From: Setophaga petechia
Taxonomy: Eukaryota; Chordata; Aves; Passeriformes; Parulidae
Direction: 5' to 3'
Length of the DNA stretch: 64,000 nt
Assembly (NCBI GenBank): GCA_024362935.1
Contig: JANCRA010000118.1
Location: forward strand, 534,134 to 598,133
Part shown: positions 23,840 to 36,000 of the stretch, piece by piece
Numbering within the stretch: the first letter of the stretch is position 1
Layout: each line of letters opens with the position of its first letter
The notes under the pieces: model-generated
Told to the model about the DNA's origin: nothing
Database searches by the model: none
The model's input: only the letters and a program-made list of their open reading frames with translations
Made by a program: the position numbers and the translations under genes

Positions 23840-23945
23840 CACATTCAGAGAGCAGGAAGGAAGCCGAGCTGCTCTCACTTCGTGTTCTGTGGGGCAGCTG
23901 CAAATCCGACCTCATTATCTCAGGAGCGCCCAGAGGGACCCGAGA
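23840..23945 (+). promoter_or_regulatory. LAPTM5: Candidate LAPTM5 promoter / 5' UTR
   Basis: There is no TATA box immediately upstream of the first coding exon. A purine cluster GGAAGGAAG at 23,855-23,863 offers ETS/PU.1-type GGAA cores, which fits a gene known to be blood-cell specific. This is inference from position and motif only; the transcription start cannot be placed by reading. Confidence 0.3.
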
Positions 23946-24032
23946 ATGACCCCCCAAACCCCCCCTGAGCCCCCCAAATGCTGCTGCTTCAACATCAAGA
24001 CAGCAACAGTGGCCCTGGGGATCTTCCACATG
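23946..24032 (+). CDS. LAPTM5: LAPTM5 coding exon 1 (residues 1-29)
   Basis: The start at 23,946 is the first in-frame ATG and has A at -3. The exon encodes a Pro-rich N-terminus, then KCCCFN and the beginning of the first membrane segment. It ends at a strong donor, ATG|GTGAGT, in phase 0. Confidence 0.93.
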
Positions 24033-27000
24033 GTGAGTCCTGCATGGGGGACAGGGAGGCAGGAAAAGAGGTGGAACCTCTCCAGGAGGGGCATTGTTGT
24101 GGTTCACAGGGTTCCCTGACACTGGAATGTTCTCTGTTCCCAAGAGGAAAACCCAATGAGTTTAGAGGGATGAACAAAAGGTGAGGGGGGACAGGGAGAA
24201 GTGGAATTTGCTGCACTGGGAGGGGTTCTGAACAATTTGTTGCTGGCTCTGCCAATTGGAGCTCAGGGAAACTCGCTCTGCTTCCTGTTTTTCTGCTCAG
24301 TGCAGGAGCTCCCACCTGAGTGTATCCAGAGCCTGCTGGGTGGGAATGGGCAGCACTGGCAGTGGGAATGTGGGAATGGGGCACTGGAGGGATTTGGGAG
24401 CTGGATAAGCAGAGGGTGATGGGCAGCACTGCCTCCTCTGGGTCTCTCTTGGTTTCCATTGGGATCATGGCCATGTCTAGAAGCTGTTCAGGGCAGGGAT
24501 GGCAGAGCAGGACAGCCTGGAGGCCCCTCTCTCCCACGCTTCTGGTGGCACTGAGGAGCTTTATGTGTTTTCAACCGTCCTGAGGATGTGGTTTCTTGCA
24601 TGGCTGGTTATTAAAATAATCCCTGTGCTGCCCTGGTTGTGCACAGTCATGGTTTGGGAGCCCTCGGGGTGGTAACGGGGCTGTCACAGGTCCCAGGAGG
24701 AGCTGGGACCTGCAGAAATCCTGTGGGATCAGCAGCTGTGGCACAGGAAGGACATTCCATGTTCTCCCCACAGCTCTGGGTGTGCACAGTCAGGGTTTTG
24801 GGCCCTTGGGGTGATAACAGGGCTCTCACCACTCCTTGCCCAGCAGAGGGGCACTGAGGAGAGCTGCAGCCTGCAGAAATCCCATGGGAATGGCAGCTGT
24901 GGCACAGGAGCGACATTCCAAGGTCCCCCCTCTTCCCTGGAGCAGCAGGAGCTGGGCCATCCCTCTTGCCCTTGGAAAACAGGGTAATTTTTGGATAGGT
25001 TTTGTCTTACTTTAAGAGCTATCACACAATACCCATCATTTCTCCCCCTGCCTCTTCTCTCCCTTTCTGATGGTGCAGCTGCAGCTGGGCAGGGAGAGGG
25101 AAAGGGAGAAGGGGGTTTATACCTTGGCTGATTTGCTCCATCAGTGCTGGGCTTTGGATCTGGATAAATTCCTACTGCAGGTGCCAGGGATGAACCCCAG
25201 CCATGCTGGGTGACAGCAGAGCCACCAAAGAGCTCTCAGGCTCTGTGGCAAAGGCTTCTCCTCCCATAAATCAGCTCTGCCCCGCTGCTGCTCTCCTCAG
25301 AGACAGCTGGAATAAATCCTGGGCGCTCTGGAACAGACAGGGGAGGAGGAGGGGAGTGAGGAGAGGATGGGGGTGTGTGATCAGCAAAGCTCCATAGTGT
25401 GGGGAGGTGATCTGCAGGTGACTTCCAAAGACAGCACTGGGGAGTTTGTCCTGCTCCTCAGGCCTCAAGGTGTTTGACAGAGAGATTTAAGGTCAGGGCT
25501 GGAAACCTGCTCCAGTGCAGGAGCAGAATTCCCTTCCTGCTGCTCCTTGATTGGAGCCAGAGGAGCCTCAGGAAGCAGCATCTGCACCTTGTCTGCCCCA
25601 GCTGCACTCCAGCCCCTCTTTTGGCAGCTCTGTCACTCACGGAGCAGAAATTCCCCTCTGGGACCCTTCCAGCCCTGTCCTCACCTCTGACATGACTCAG
25701 GTGAGCTCAGAGGGATTCACTGAGCTCTCACCAGACTGGGCTGACCCAGGGCCCCACAGAGCCTGAGCAGCTTCTCCTGGAGCAGCTCAACCAAGGAGGC
25801 AGCGGGAGAAGATGAAATGTGAAAGGAAATCAGATGAGAACCCAAAGCTCTCCTCACTTCACCCTCGGCTGCCACAAGAGCCACTCGGAAATTCAAGGGG
25901 GAAAAGGAGAAGCTCTGACAGGGCAGCCTTTTTGGGTGGTTCTCCTTGTGCTGGTGTCCTCAGAACACCCCAGCACCCTGAGCACCCTGTCCCTGTCCCC
26001 AGGGGCCCTTGTTCCCCATGGCTTGAAGCTCCCCTGGCAGAAACCCCTCCTGTGAAGCAGCAGAGGAGCAGCCTCGCACCAGGGCCACGTGCACAAAGAT
26101 AAATCACCTGGAGATCAGTCAAGCTGCAAATATTTCAGAAAAAAAAAGGCACAAAGTGACCTCAAAGAGCAGTTTAACCCCACTGCAGCTGCAGCAGGAT
26201 TGTCCCAGGGAATGGGGGCTCTGTGTGTCAGACTCTGCCTTCAAGACACCCTTATTTATCTCCCTTGATTTAATGACTGGATTCATCTCAGTCCTACATT
26301 ATTTCAGCACATCATGGAATCCCAGAATGTCCCAAGCTGGAAGGAACCCATAGGGATCCTCAAATCCACCTCCTGTCCCTGTCCAGCCCCCCAGCAAGCC
26401 CAGCCTGGGCATCCCTGGAGCTCTGGCAGCCTCGGGGCTGTGCCCATTCCCTGGGCAGCCTGGGCAGTGCCAGCACTCTCTGGGGGAAGAGCCTTGCCCT
26501 GATCTCCAGCCTGAGCTGCCCTGGCCCTGCTTCAGTTATTCATTTCCTGGGGGTTCAAATTTCTTCCACCAAGAAATGTGAAGCTCCTTTTACAGACAGG
26601 CAGCAACAAAAGTTCCAGCTCGAGGAGATCAGGGAGGGAGGGCTGGAGAGGGGCTGGGAATGGAGTACCTGGAAGTGAAATCCTCCATTTTAAACCTGCA
26701 TTTGTCCTGCTGTGGCATTGCAAAGGGAAAGGGAACTTGGTATTTTTCTGTGTGAAATGAGAAGGTTTTGGTTTCTGCTGAAGCTGAGGGGTGGATGTAC
26801 AGTGGGAGCAGCTGAGCAAGGAGTGCAGGGCAGGCACCACATCCATCCTCCTCTGCCTTCCCCCAAAAGGCCCCTCTGCAGAGGGTTCATCCCTCGGATG
26901 TGCATCCCCTGCAGGAATAAGGAAGGCTCCACATCCCAGCGTGCCAAAGGCAGCTGCTGGAGAGGTGTCCTGTGCTGGCCTGGCTCTCCATGCCAAGGGA

Positions 27001-30000
27001 AAGGCCTGGAGGTCTCTGCCTGCTCACAGCTCACTGCTTCTTTCTTTCTACACAAAATGGAAAAATTTAAACCCACTTTTGCCTTAAAAGTCTCCTGAAT
27101 CTCTCAGGCTGGGCTGGGGTTTCCTGCCATGTCCTTATCTTGTGTGACTGCACTTGGTCTGGGCTGTGTGGCTCACTTCCCCCAGAAGGGAAACCAGGGC
27201 CTTGTTCTTCTCTGGCAGACATCAGAGAGGGCTCCACACACCCAGCTACAGCCTCCAGATCTGCTGGATGGGATGGGGGAATTTGGGGTTTCCTGTCCTG
27301 CTCTCACCCACTCCTCATTCAGAACAAATCTGATATTTAGGGCCCAGCTCATCCCTTTTGCTCAGGCCTCCTTTTAAGTGGAACCTGAAAAAGCAATTTC
27401 TGCCTGTATTTCCCAAGCTGGCAATTGAGGGGTTGGACCAACAGCAGAAATAAAGGAAGCAAAATGTGTTTGGGAGCCTGAACACAAAACCTCTCAGCCA
27501 CCTTGCAGTCAGGTGTGATCTCCATGTGTCTTCATTAAGAGATCCCTCTCCTCCCAAGGGGCACCAGCAGCTGTAAAGACACTTTGGATCGATGCAATTT
27601 CATCCTTGACAGGGTTCAGAGCTGCCCTGGGAGCTGAAATGCTGTTCCATCAAGCTGAACTCGTGTTAACTTTGTCATGTCCTCGTGTAATGAGATCTGG
27701 ATATTCCTCCTTTTGCTGCCAGCTCATGAGCAAATTGCAAAGTTCATTTACTTAATTGGAAAAAAGGGAAGACAGCAGAGTGACTCTTGAACAAGCTGGT
27801 ATCAGACAGGCCCAGGGAAAGCCTGACACATCCTTCCTTCTCACTCAGACTCTGGACAGAATTTTAAATTGAGAGGGACAGGGTGGACAGGGGCTTCCAG
27901 TCCCCTCACAGCCCAGCGTGGCTTGGTGGGTGCCACAGCTCTGGGAGCTGCAGCTGGGGGCTCAGAAAGTTGATGAATTTAGTTTGAAATTATTTCTAGG
28001 TCTTTTGCAGCTGCATGGAGGCAGAGGAAGGGGCTGTGCTTGGCTCCTGTCACCTCCCAGCCTCGATTCCCCCATCTGGGCAAGGCAGAGCCTTCCCTCC
28101 ACAGCTCCTTTGCAAGCACAGCTCCCCTGGCTGGGCATCCAGCTGCCCAAAGTGTGTGTGGATCCCTCTGAAATGCCAGCCCCATCCTCTGCCCAGCCCA
28201 GCCCGTGCAGCAGCTGGCCCTGTGCTGCTCCAGCAGCCTCAGTTTGCAAACACAAGCTCAGACCACAGTGGTGCCACTTCCTCCTCACCCACGGTGCTGC
28301 TCAGGCTGTGGTTGAAGTGAAAGGTTGGCGCAGCTCTGGTGGAAAAATTGTTTCATCTCTGCCCGAGCTGGTGCTGATGTGGGTGGCAGATAGGGCCTGG
28401 CTCCTGCATCACTGTGGGGCAGAGGGCTCGGGGTCACAGAGAGGGGCAGCTGGAGGGACCCCATGGGGTCACTGGTGCCACCCCCTGCTCCAGCAGGGCC
28501 ATCCCAGAGCTCAGGGCACAGCAGAGTGTCCCTGTGGCTCTGCAATGTCCCAGGGAGGAGACTCCAGCCCCTCTCTGGGCTCTGCTCAGGGCTGGCACTG
28601 CCCAGGGCAGTTCTGCCTCCTGGCCAGGGGCAGCTCCTGGGCTCAGGCCCTGCCCAGGGCTCTGGGGCCATGGCTGGGCCTGGAGCAGAGCCTGGGGCTG
28701 CCCTGAGCTCTGCACACAGGGACAGACACACAGGGACAGACTGGGGGACACAGGGACAGACAGACAGGGACACACAGGGACACACAGGGACAGACTGGGA
28801 CAAACAGACAGGGACACATAGGGATGGACAGGGACACACAGGGACAGACAGACAGGATCACCCAGGGACAGACACACAGGGACAGACAGGGACAGACAGG
28901 GACAGACAGGAATGGACAGGGACACCCAGGGATGGACAGAGCAGCTGTGGCTGCCCCTGGATCCCTGGCAGTGCCCAAGGCCGGGCTGGACAGGCCAGGA
29001 GCAGCCTGGCACAGTGGGAGATGTCCCTGCTCATGGCAGGGGTGGGATGGGATGAGTTTTCCAATCCCTTCCAGCCCATGGGAAAATCCCTTTCAATATG
29101 GGCAGTGGTTCCCAGGTTTCCCATGGAGCAATATTCCCAAATATTCCCATGGATGGGTGGGAGGCTGCTCTGCTCAGCTCAGTCCCCAGTGCAGGGTGCA
29201 GACCCCTTCCTGCAGAGCTTTCCCAGGGAATGACCCAGCAAGTTCCATCCTTTCTGGAACTCCCTGATTCCATGAGATCTCCTAAGCTGGGCTCAGACAC
29301 CCCTGGCTGAGTGCAGAAGTTCAGGGCCAGGATTGAGCCCACAGCTCTGGACCTCCCTCCATCTCCCAGCTCATTGAAGTCTGGACAGAATGAGCCCTGG
29401 AGGCAGGGGTTTGATGGTCCACTTGGAAAATGTGGGGAAAATCATTCCAATTCAATGTGAAAAAAGAACATTTGGAAATTTTCCTCAAATAATAAAAGAA
29501 GGAAAGTGATGGTTTTGTCAGTGGAGTGGCACAGCTGCACTTACAAGGAGATCTTTAATCTCTTTTGTGTTTCTTTTTACTCTTTGGAATACTGGTATTG
29601 CATTTTTCCCAACTCTGGAGCAAAAGGCAATTTCCATACATGAAACCAGGATAAAACCAAAACTCACTGCTTCTGTTAATTTCTCCATCCTCCTTCTGCT
29701 GGCAGTTATACTCAAAATATTAATTGATTAGTTGATAACTGTTGTCTCAGAACTTCCTGGGATTTAAACCCTTTGTGTTTGGCTCACTTGGAAACTCATC
29801 CATCCAGCATTCCCTGGGAATAAATTCACTGCTGGGAATTTGGGCCAAGGCCCCTGAATTGTGTTTTTTGCTTTGTTCTCCAGGTCATGAGTGTCCTGCT
29901 GCTGATTGAGTATTCCCTGGAGGTGGCCAACGGGAAGGGCTTCTGCAAAGACCTGGACAAGGATTACTACAGAATTGGTGGGTCCTGGGAATGCTGGGAA

Positions 30001-33000
30001 GCAGCCGTGGGGCAGGGAGGGATCCCTCAGTCTTGCATGGCTCCCTCTGCCTTTTCCATCAAAGAGTTTGGAATTCTGGGTCAAAAGCTCAGGAAGGAAT
30101 TCAGGCTCTGTTTGGCATTTGCTTTAGGCCAGGGCTGTGTTGGCGATCACTGTGGAACCCAGAGAGGTTTTTATTTTAGTGGATCAGCCCAAACTCTGCA
30201 GTACCCACAGAGTCCTTCAGCTCCCTCTGGAATCTCCTGTGGATTCCCCTGGCAATCCTGGTTTCCCTTCCTCTCCCTTTTTCCCAGCTGTGGGTCATTC
30301 CAGCCTCACACGCACTCCTGACTTCCTTCACATTCTGGCCATTTCCAGGGAAACACTGAAGTGTCCCAGAACTCCTCAATGGACAGAGGGGATAAATCCC
30401 ATCCCACACTGATCCCATGGATGTGTGGGCTGTGGGACACTGCCAGCACACCAGCACACCAACACCCCTCCATGCCATGGAACTATTGCCATGGAACCAC
30501 TGTCATAGAGCCATTCCCACGGAACCATTCCCATGGAGCTATTCCTGTGGAACCATTGCTGTGGAACCATTGCCATGGAGCCATTGCCATGGAGCCATTG
30601 CCATGGAGCCATTCCCATGGAGCCATTGCCATGGAATCATTCCCATGGAACCATTGCCATGGAACCATTCCCATGGAGCCATTCCCTTGGAACCATTGCC
30701 ATGGAGCCATTCCCATGGAACCATTGCCATGGAACCATTCCCATAGGACTATTGCCATGGAGCCATTCCTGTGGAACCATTGCTGTGGAACCATTGCCAT
30801 GGAGCCATTCCCTTGGAACCATTGCCATGGAGCCATTCCTGTGGAACCATTGCTATGGAACCATTGCCATGGAGCCATTCCCGTGCAGCCATTGCCATGG
30901 AGCCATTGCCATGGAACCATTCCTATGGAACCATTGCCATGGAGCCATTCCTGTGGAACCATTGCTATGGAACCATTGCCATGGAGCCATTCCCGTGCAG
31001 CCATTGCCATGGAGCCATTCCCATGGAACCATTCCTATGGAACCATTGCCATGGAGCCATTGCCATGGAGCCATTCCCATGGCACCATTCCCATTGCCAT
31101 AGAGCCATTGCCATGGAGCCATTGCCATGGAGCCATTGCCATGGAGCCATTCCTATGGAACCATTGCCATGGAACGATTCTTATGGAGCCATTCCCATGG
31201 AACCATTGCCGTGGAACCATTGCCATGGAGCAATTCCTATGGAACCATTGCCATGGAACCATTGCCATGGAGCAATTCCTATGGAACCATTGCCATGGAA
31301 CCATTCCCATGGAGCAATTGCCATGGAGCCATTGCCATGGAACCATTGTCATTGGATCATTGCTATGGAGCCATTCCCATGGAACCATTTCCATGGGATC
31401 ATTGCCATGGAGTCATTGCCATGGAACCATTCCCATAGGACCATTGCCATGGAACCATTGCCATGGAGCCATTCCCATAGGACCATTGCCATGGAGCCAC
31501 TCCCATGGAGCCATTGCTATGGAACCATTCCTATAGAGCCACTGCCATGGAGCTATTTCCATGGGGCCATTTGCATGGAACCATTCCTATGGAGCCACTC
31601 CCATGGAGCCGTTGCCATGGAACCATTCCCATGGACACATTGCCATGGAAACATTCCCACAGATCTCCTGCCTCTCAACTGGACAAAGCCACACTACCTC
31701 TCCCTCCCCCTGTGAACGCCATTCCCAGATTTTCCCAGACCCTGGTGTATTTTTCCAGAACACTGGTGGCTGGAAGAGGCAACCAAGCTGTCCCAAAGCT
31801 CACAATTGCTGAAGGATTGAATTCCTCCAGAAGGATCCAGCTCAGATCCTTGCAAAGACCCGGAGCTGCCTCATGAGGTGCCATCTAGAAAACCCAAAGC
31901 CCTCAAATATTGCCCAACCAGGATGTTCTGTCAGAGCTGTCTGGAAACAAGTGCAAGGGGGTTTTTCTTTCTTGAGTAATTTTCTGTGAAAAACCACAAG
32001 CTGAGAGAACCCTGGGAGCAAAAACAGGAACCCAGGCCCCCTCCCTGCCCCGTCCATGCCCACAGAGAGAAAACACAACCCCTGGCAGCCAGGAATTGCT
32101 GTTCCCTGGTTTCCAGAGACTGTTCCTGAGCTGAAAACTCCCTGTACATGGAGGAAAAGGAGGTTGAGTACAGGTTCCTGCATATTGTTCCACAGGACAG
32201 GAGTCAGAAATAGGGAAAAGCACCACACCAGGAGTAGGTACTGCCTGGTGGAGTTACAAAAGCTGGCTTCAGGTTTTTCCAAGGAAAAATGCACACTGGG
32301 ATCCCCCAGGGCTGTTTGACATCAGCACTCAAAGGTTTGGTTCATCCAACATAATCAGGGAGTGTCTGGACTGGAAGGGATGTAAATCACCTGGTTCCAA
32401 GGGGAATGGCATCAGCAGTGAGCCCAAAATGGGAATTTGGGTGAGTCCTGCTGACAGGAACCTGAACAAGGGGCGGTGCAATGGTTTCCAGGTTTCCCAT
32501 GGAGCAATATTCCCAAATATTGCCATGGATGGGTTGGAGGCTGCTCTGCTCAGCTCAGCCCCCAGTGAAGGGTGGAAACCCCTTCCTGCAGAGCTTTCCC
32601 AGGAAATGACCCAGCAGGGAATGACCCAACAGGCTCCAGAGCCACGGCTGGGAACAGCACAAGGAAACCAGGAACATCCATCCATCCATCCATCCATCCA
32701 TCCATCCATCCATCCATCCATCCATCCCTCCATCCATCCATCCATCCATCCATCCATCCATCCATCCATCCATCCATCATCCATCCATCCATCCATCCAT
32801 CCATCCATCCATCATCCATCCATCATCCATCCATCCATCTGTCCATTCCTGTAAAACGTGTTTCCACTTCTAATTTTTGATGGGAATTGAAGAACTTGAT
32901 GCAAGTGTGACCTCAAGGGTTTCCTTCCTCTTTTGGGATTTTGTTGTTTCGCTGTTTCATGGGAGGTTTTTGGGTTGGTTTTTGGTTTGGGTTGGGTTGG

Positions 33001-36000
33001 TGTTTTCATTTTTTTTATGTTTGTGGGTTTGGGAGTTCTGTTTGGTTGGTTTTCTCGTTTTTGTTTGTTTGTAGTTTATTTGGGGTTTTGTTTGTTTGTG
33101 TATTTGGGTTTTTTGTTTGCTTGGATTTTTTTTTTTATTTCTTGGGGTTTTTTGTTTGTTGGTTTGGGATTTTTGGTTATGTTGTTTGGTTGGTTTTTTG
33201 CTTGTTGGTTTGGATTCTTGTTTGGGGTTTTTGTTTGTGTTTTTTGTTTGTTTTGGGGCTTTTGTTTTGTTTGTTGGAAGGGGTTATCGATTTTTTTTTT
33301 TTTTTTTTTTTTTTTTTGGGTATTTGTCCATGGTACCAACCTACCCCTGCTGCCAGCAGGGAGGATGACTCTGTTGCCTGGGAACAAACAGGGGGCAGCC
33401 AGCTCATGGAAAGTTGTTTTCCCTCGGTTTTCCTTTTCTTTCCAACCCTTTGTGTTTGTGGGGGTTTTGTTTGGCGGGGTTTGATCCAGGTTCTGCTTGG
33501 AAAATCCAGCTGGGCAATTAGCTGGCAATGGCTGCTTCCCAATTAATTAGGGATCCTGCCAGAGAGCAGGAGCAAGAGCCCATGGAGAGAGAGAGGCAGG
33601 AAAATGTGGCTGTGCTGGACCCCAGAAAATCCTGGGATAAGGAGAGAAATCCTCTCTGGGCAAACTCCTGAGTGCTGGTGCTGGGCAAAACCCAGGGAAA
33701 AAGGCCCTGGGAGATTGGGCTTTATGGGATTGGGACTGGCTCCTTTAGGGAAAAGGCTTTGGGAGTTTGGGTTTTAATGGGATTGACTCCTTTAGGGAAT
33801 AGGTTTTGGGAGATTGGGCTTTAATGGGATTGGTTCCTTCAGGGAAAAGCCTTTGGGAGCCTGGCTTTTAATGGGATTGGGATTGACTCCTTCAGGGCTG
33901 GTCCCACAAAGGCTGAGTCTGGCTCCTTTTTAAGATCTGTTTTGGGTTTAGGCTGTTCCCTGTTAATCTTTGGCTCTTTGTGCCCCTCATCCCAGCGCTG
34001 GTTCCACTCCCCTGCTCCTCAAAGCTGGGGTTGTTGTTCTGCCTTGGAATTGGGATTCTCTTTCCCACACGTGGGAGCAGAAGGAAAGCAGCAGTGGCTG
34101 CCTGTGGAGGGAGCTGCCCTTTGTGTTCCTGATTTTCTCCAGGAGACAAAGCCCTTTTCCCCTCTCCCTCGGGGTTTGCAGGGTTTGGGGGTTCTCTCTT
34201 CACTGTTTAAGGAGATTTCTTCCTCCTCTGGGTCTCAATTCCCAAGGTCTGGGGAGGAGCAGCCATCAAAGAGCACTCAGCAGAGCCACGATTTCCATTC
34301 CTGCCTGGGCATGTTGTGATCTCAGAGGTCTCAATGTTGTGTTTAATGGATTTTATGTTTAATCATTTTATATTTACTGGATTGTTGATCCCAATCCTAT
34401 CCCAGCATTGCTCTGAATTCATGGAATAAATCACTTTAATCAATTTATATTTTTATAAATTTATATTTATATTAATTCATCACTTTAAATTAATTTTATT
34501 GTTCTGAATTCATGGAATCCACACTTTATAACCTGCTCTGAAAAATGACATCAAGGCCACGCTTTCCTTTCCTGCTCAGGATATTGTGCTCTCAGAGCTC
34601 TCAGTGCTGAGTTTAATGGGGTTTGTGTTTAATCACTTCATATTTACCAAATCATTGATCCCAGTCCCACCCAGTGCTGTTGTGAATTCACTGGGGTTTT
34701 AGCAGATTATGAGAAAATTCCTTTTCCTTGCTTTGCACCATCACAGCCCTCCTCTCCTGGTGCAGGGTGGGTGGATAATTTCGCTCATTCCCTGTATCCC
34801 ACCCCTCCAGATGGCTCCATTCCCTCTCCAGATCAGCTTTTTTGGTTCCTGGGGGGTTGCAGCCTCCCCAGAGGGTTTTTCCCCCAAGCCTGGGGAAGGA
34901 AGAGGCTCCTCGTGCTGGGGGAGGAAGTGCTGGGCAGGGCTTTGCTCACTGAAAGTTTCCCATCAGCAAAGCTCATTTCTGGAGGAGATTTAAAGAGGAG
35001 ACAGCAGGGGAATTGAAAATCTCTTTTGTATCAATGGAAATGAATTTAAATTGCATTTAAACGAACTCTGTCAGCAGAGAGAGGATGGGAGGGGTGGCAC
35101 TGCTGCTGCCACCTGCCCAGATGTGGCTCAGGAAGGGTTTCAACAACTCTGGAATTGTTCCAGAACTTCTCAGTGACATTTTTAGTCCTTTCTGGAGATG
35201 GGGGTAGATTTGAGTCCTTTTACTCTGGGGGGAACCTTTGCATTTCCCCCTAAACACAGCAAATGTCCAAATTCTGATAAAGTTATCTTTGTTGGGGTCA
35301 ACCAGCCTGAAAAACAGGGACAGGTTTCTCTGCCTTGACTTCTTTAGGAATAATTTTATCCTCTTGGCAACAACAACAACAAAAAGAGATTTAATTAATA
35401 AATATTCACTGGAATAAAGAATATCCACTTCTAGAAAGGGAATAAAGGATGATTTGAGATCTGCCCAAGCACTGAAATCTTCCCTCACCAAAGGGGCACC
35501 AAAGCTCCAGGTGAACACTCAGAGCTGGGGGAGGTGGAGATGAATTTTCCTGGGAAAAAAGGGTGACATGAAGCAGTTAAGGATTTCAGAGCAGCTGGAA
35601 TGGGACAGGGATTCTACAGGTACAATTCCCAGAGTTCTTTATGAAAACAGTGGGAGCATGATGGATAAAACAGAGTTTGGCACTGGATTTGTTCATGGTT
35701 GTGTGGAATATCCTCAGCTAGAAAGGACCCCCAAGCACCATCAGTCCTGTGCACCTAAGGGAAGGATCAGCAGCATTAAAAAAATAATAAAATTAAAAAC
35801 TTGGCTTTTTCTAGCAGAATTGAACCCTTTCTTGAAGCACTTAGGAATTGAAGGACCCAAACTGGCCAATGCTGATTTAAACTCAGGTGAAAAAGAAGGA
35901 AAGGAGTTGGAGGAAGCTCTGGGAAAAGTTGTGCAGAGACTGATAAAAAAAGCAGCAGAGTTTTGCCTCGGGTGAATCAGCAGCAGGGCAGGCTGTGATT

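Larger units (their letters stand above)
24033..29883 (+). other. LAPTM5: LAPTM5 intron 1
   Basis: 5,851 bp. It holds a tandem duplication (24,640-24,935), an antisense CR1 tail (26,310-26,530), a GGGACA-type minisatellite (28,715-28,950), a sense CR1 tail (28,935-29,060) and the left copy of the direct repeat flanking exon 2 (29,105-29,240). The remainder, notably 24,940-26,300 and 26,540-28,700, shows nothing I recognise. Confidence 0.85.

Noticed and set aside
23889..23945. Upstream in-frame extension of LAPTM5 exon 1
   Set aside because: The frame is open upstream but has no ATG before 23,946; the residues encoded there do not resemble LAPTM5.
30361..31715. Open frames of 391 and 314 codons encoding [17 protein letters not shown] repeats
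   Set aside because: They are translations of the 15-bp intronic satellite; equally long frames occur on the opposite strand and in other phases.
32877..33546. Phe/Gly/Leu-rich frames resembling membrane proteins
   Set aside because: Produced by T/G low-complexity DNA ending in T27; no splice sites or homology.
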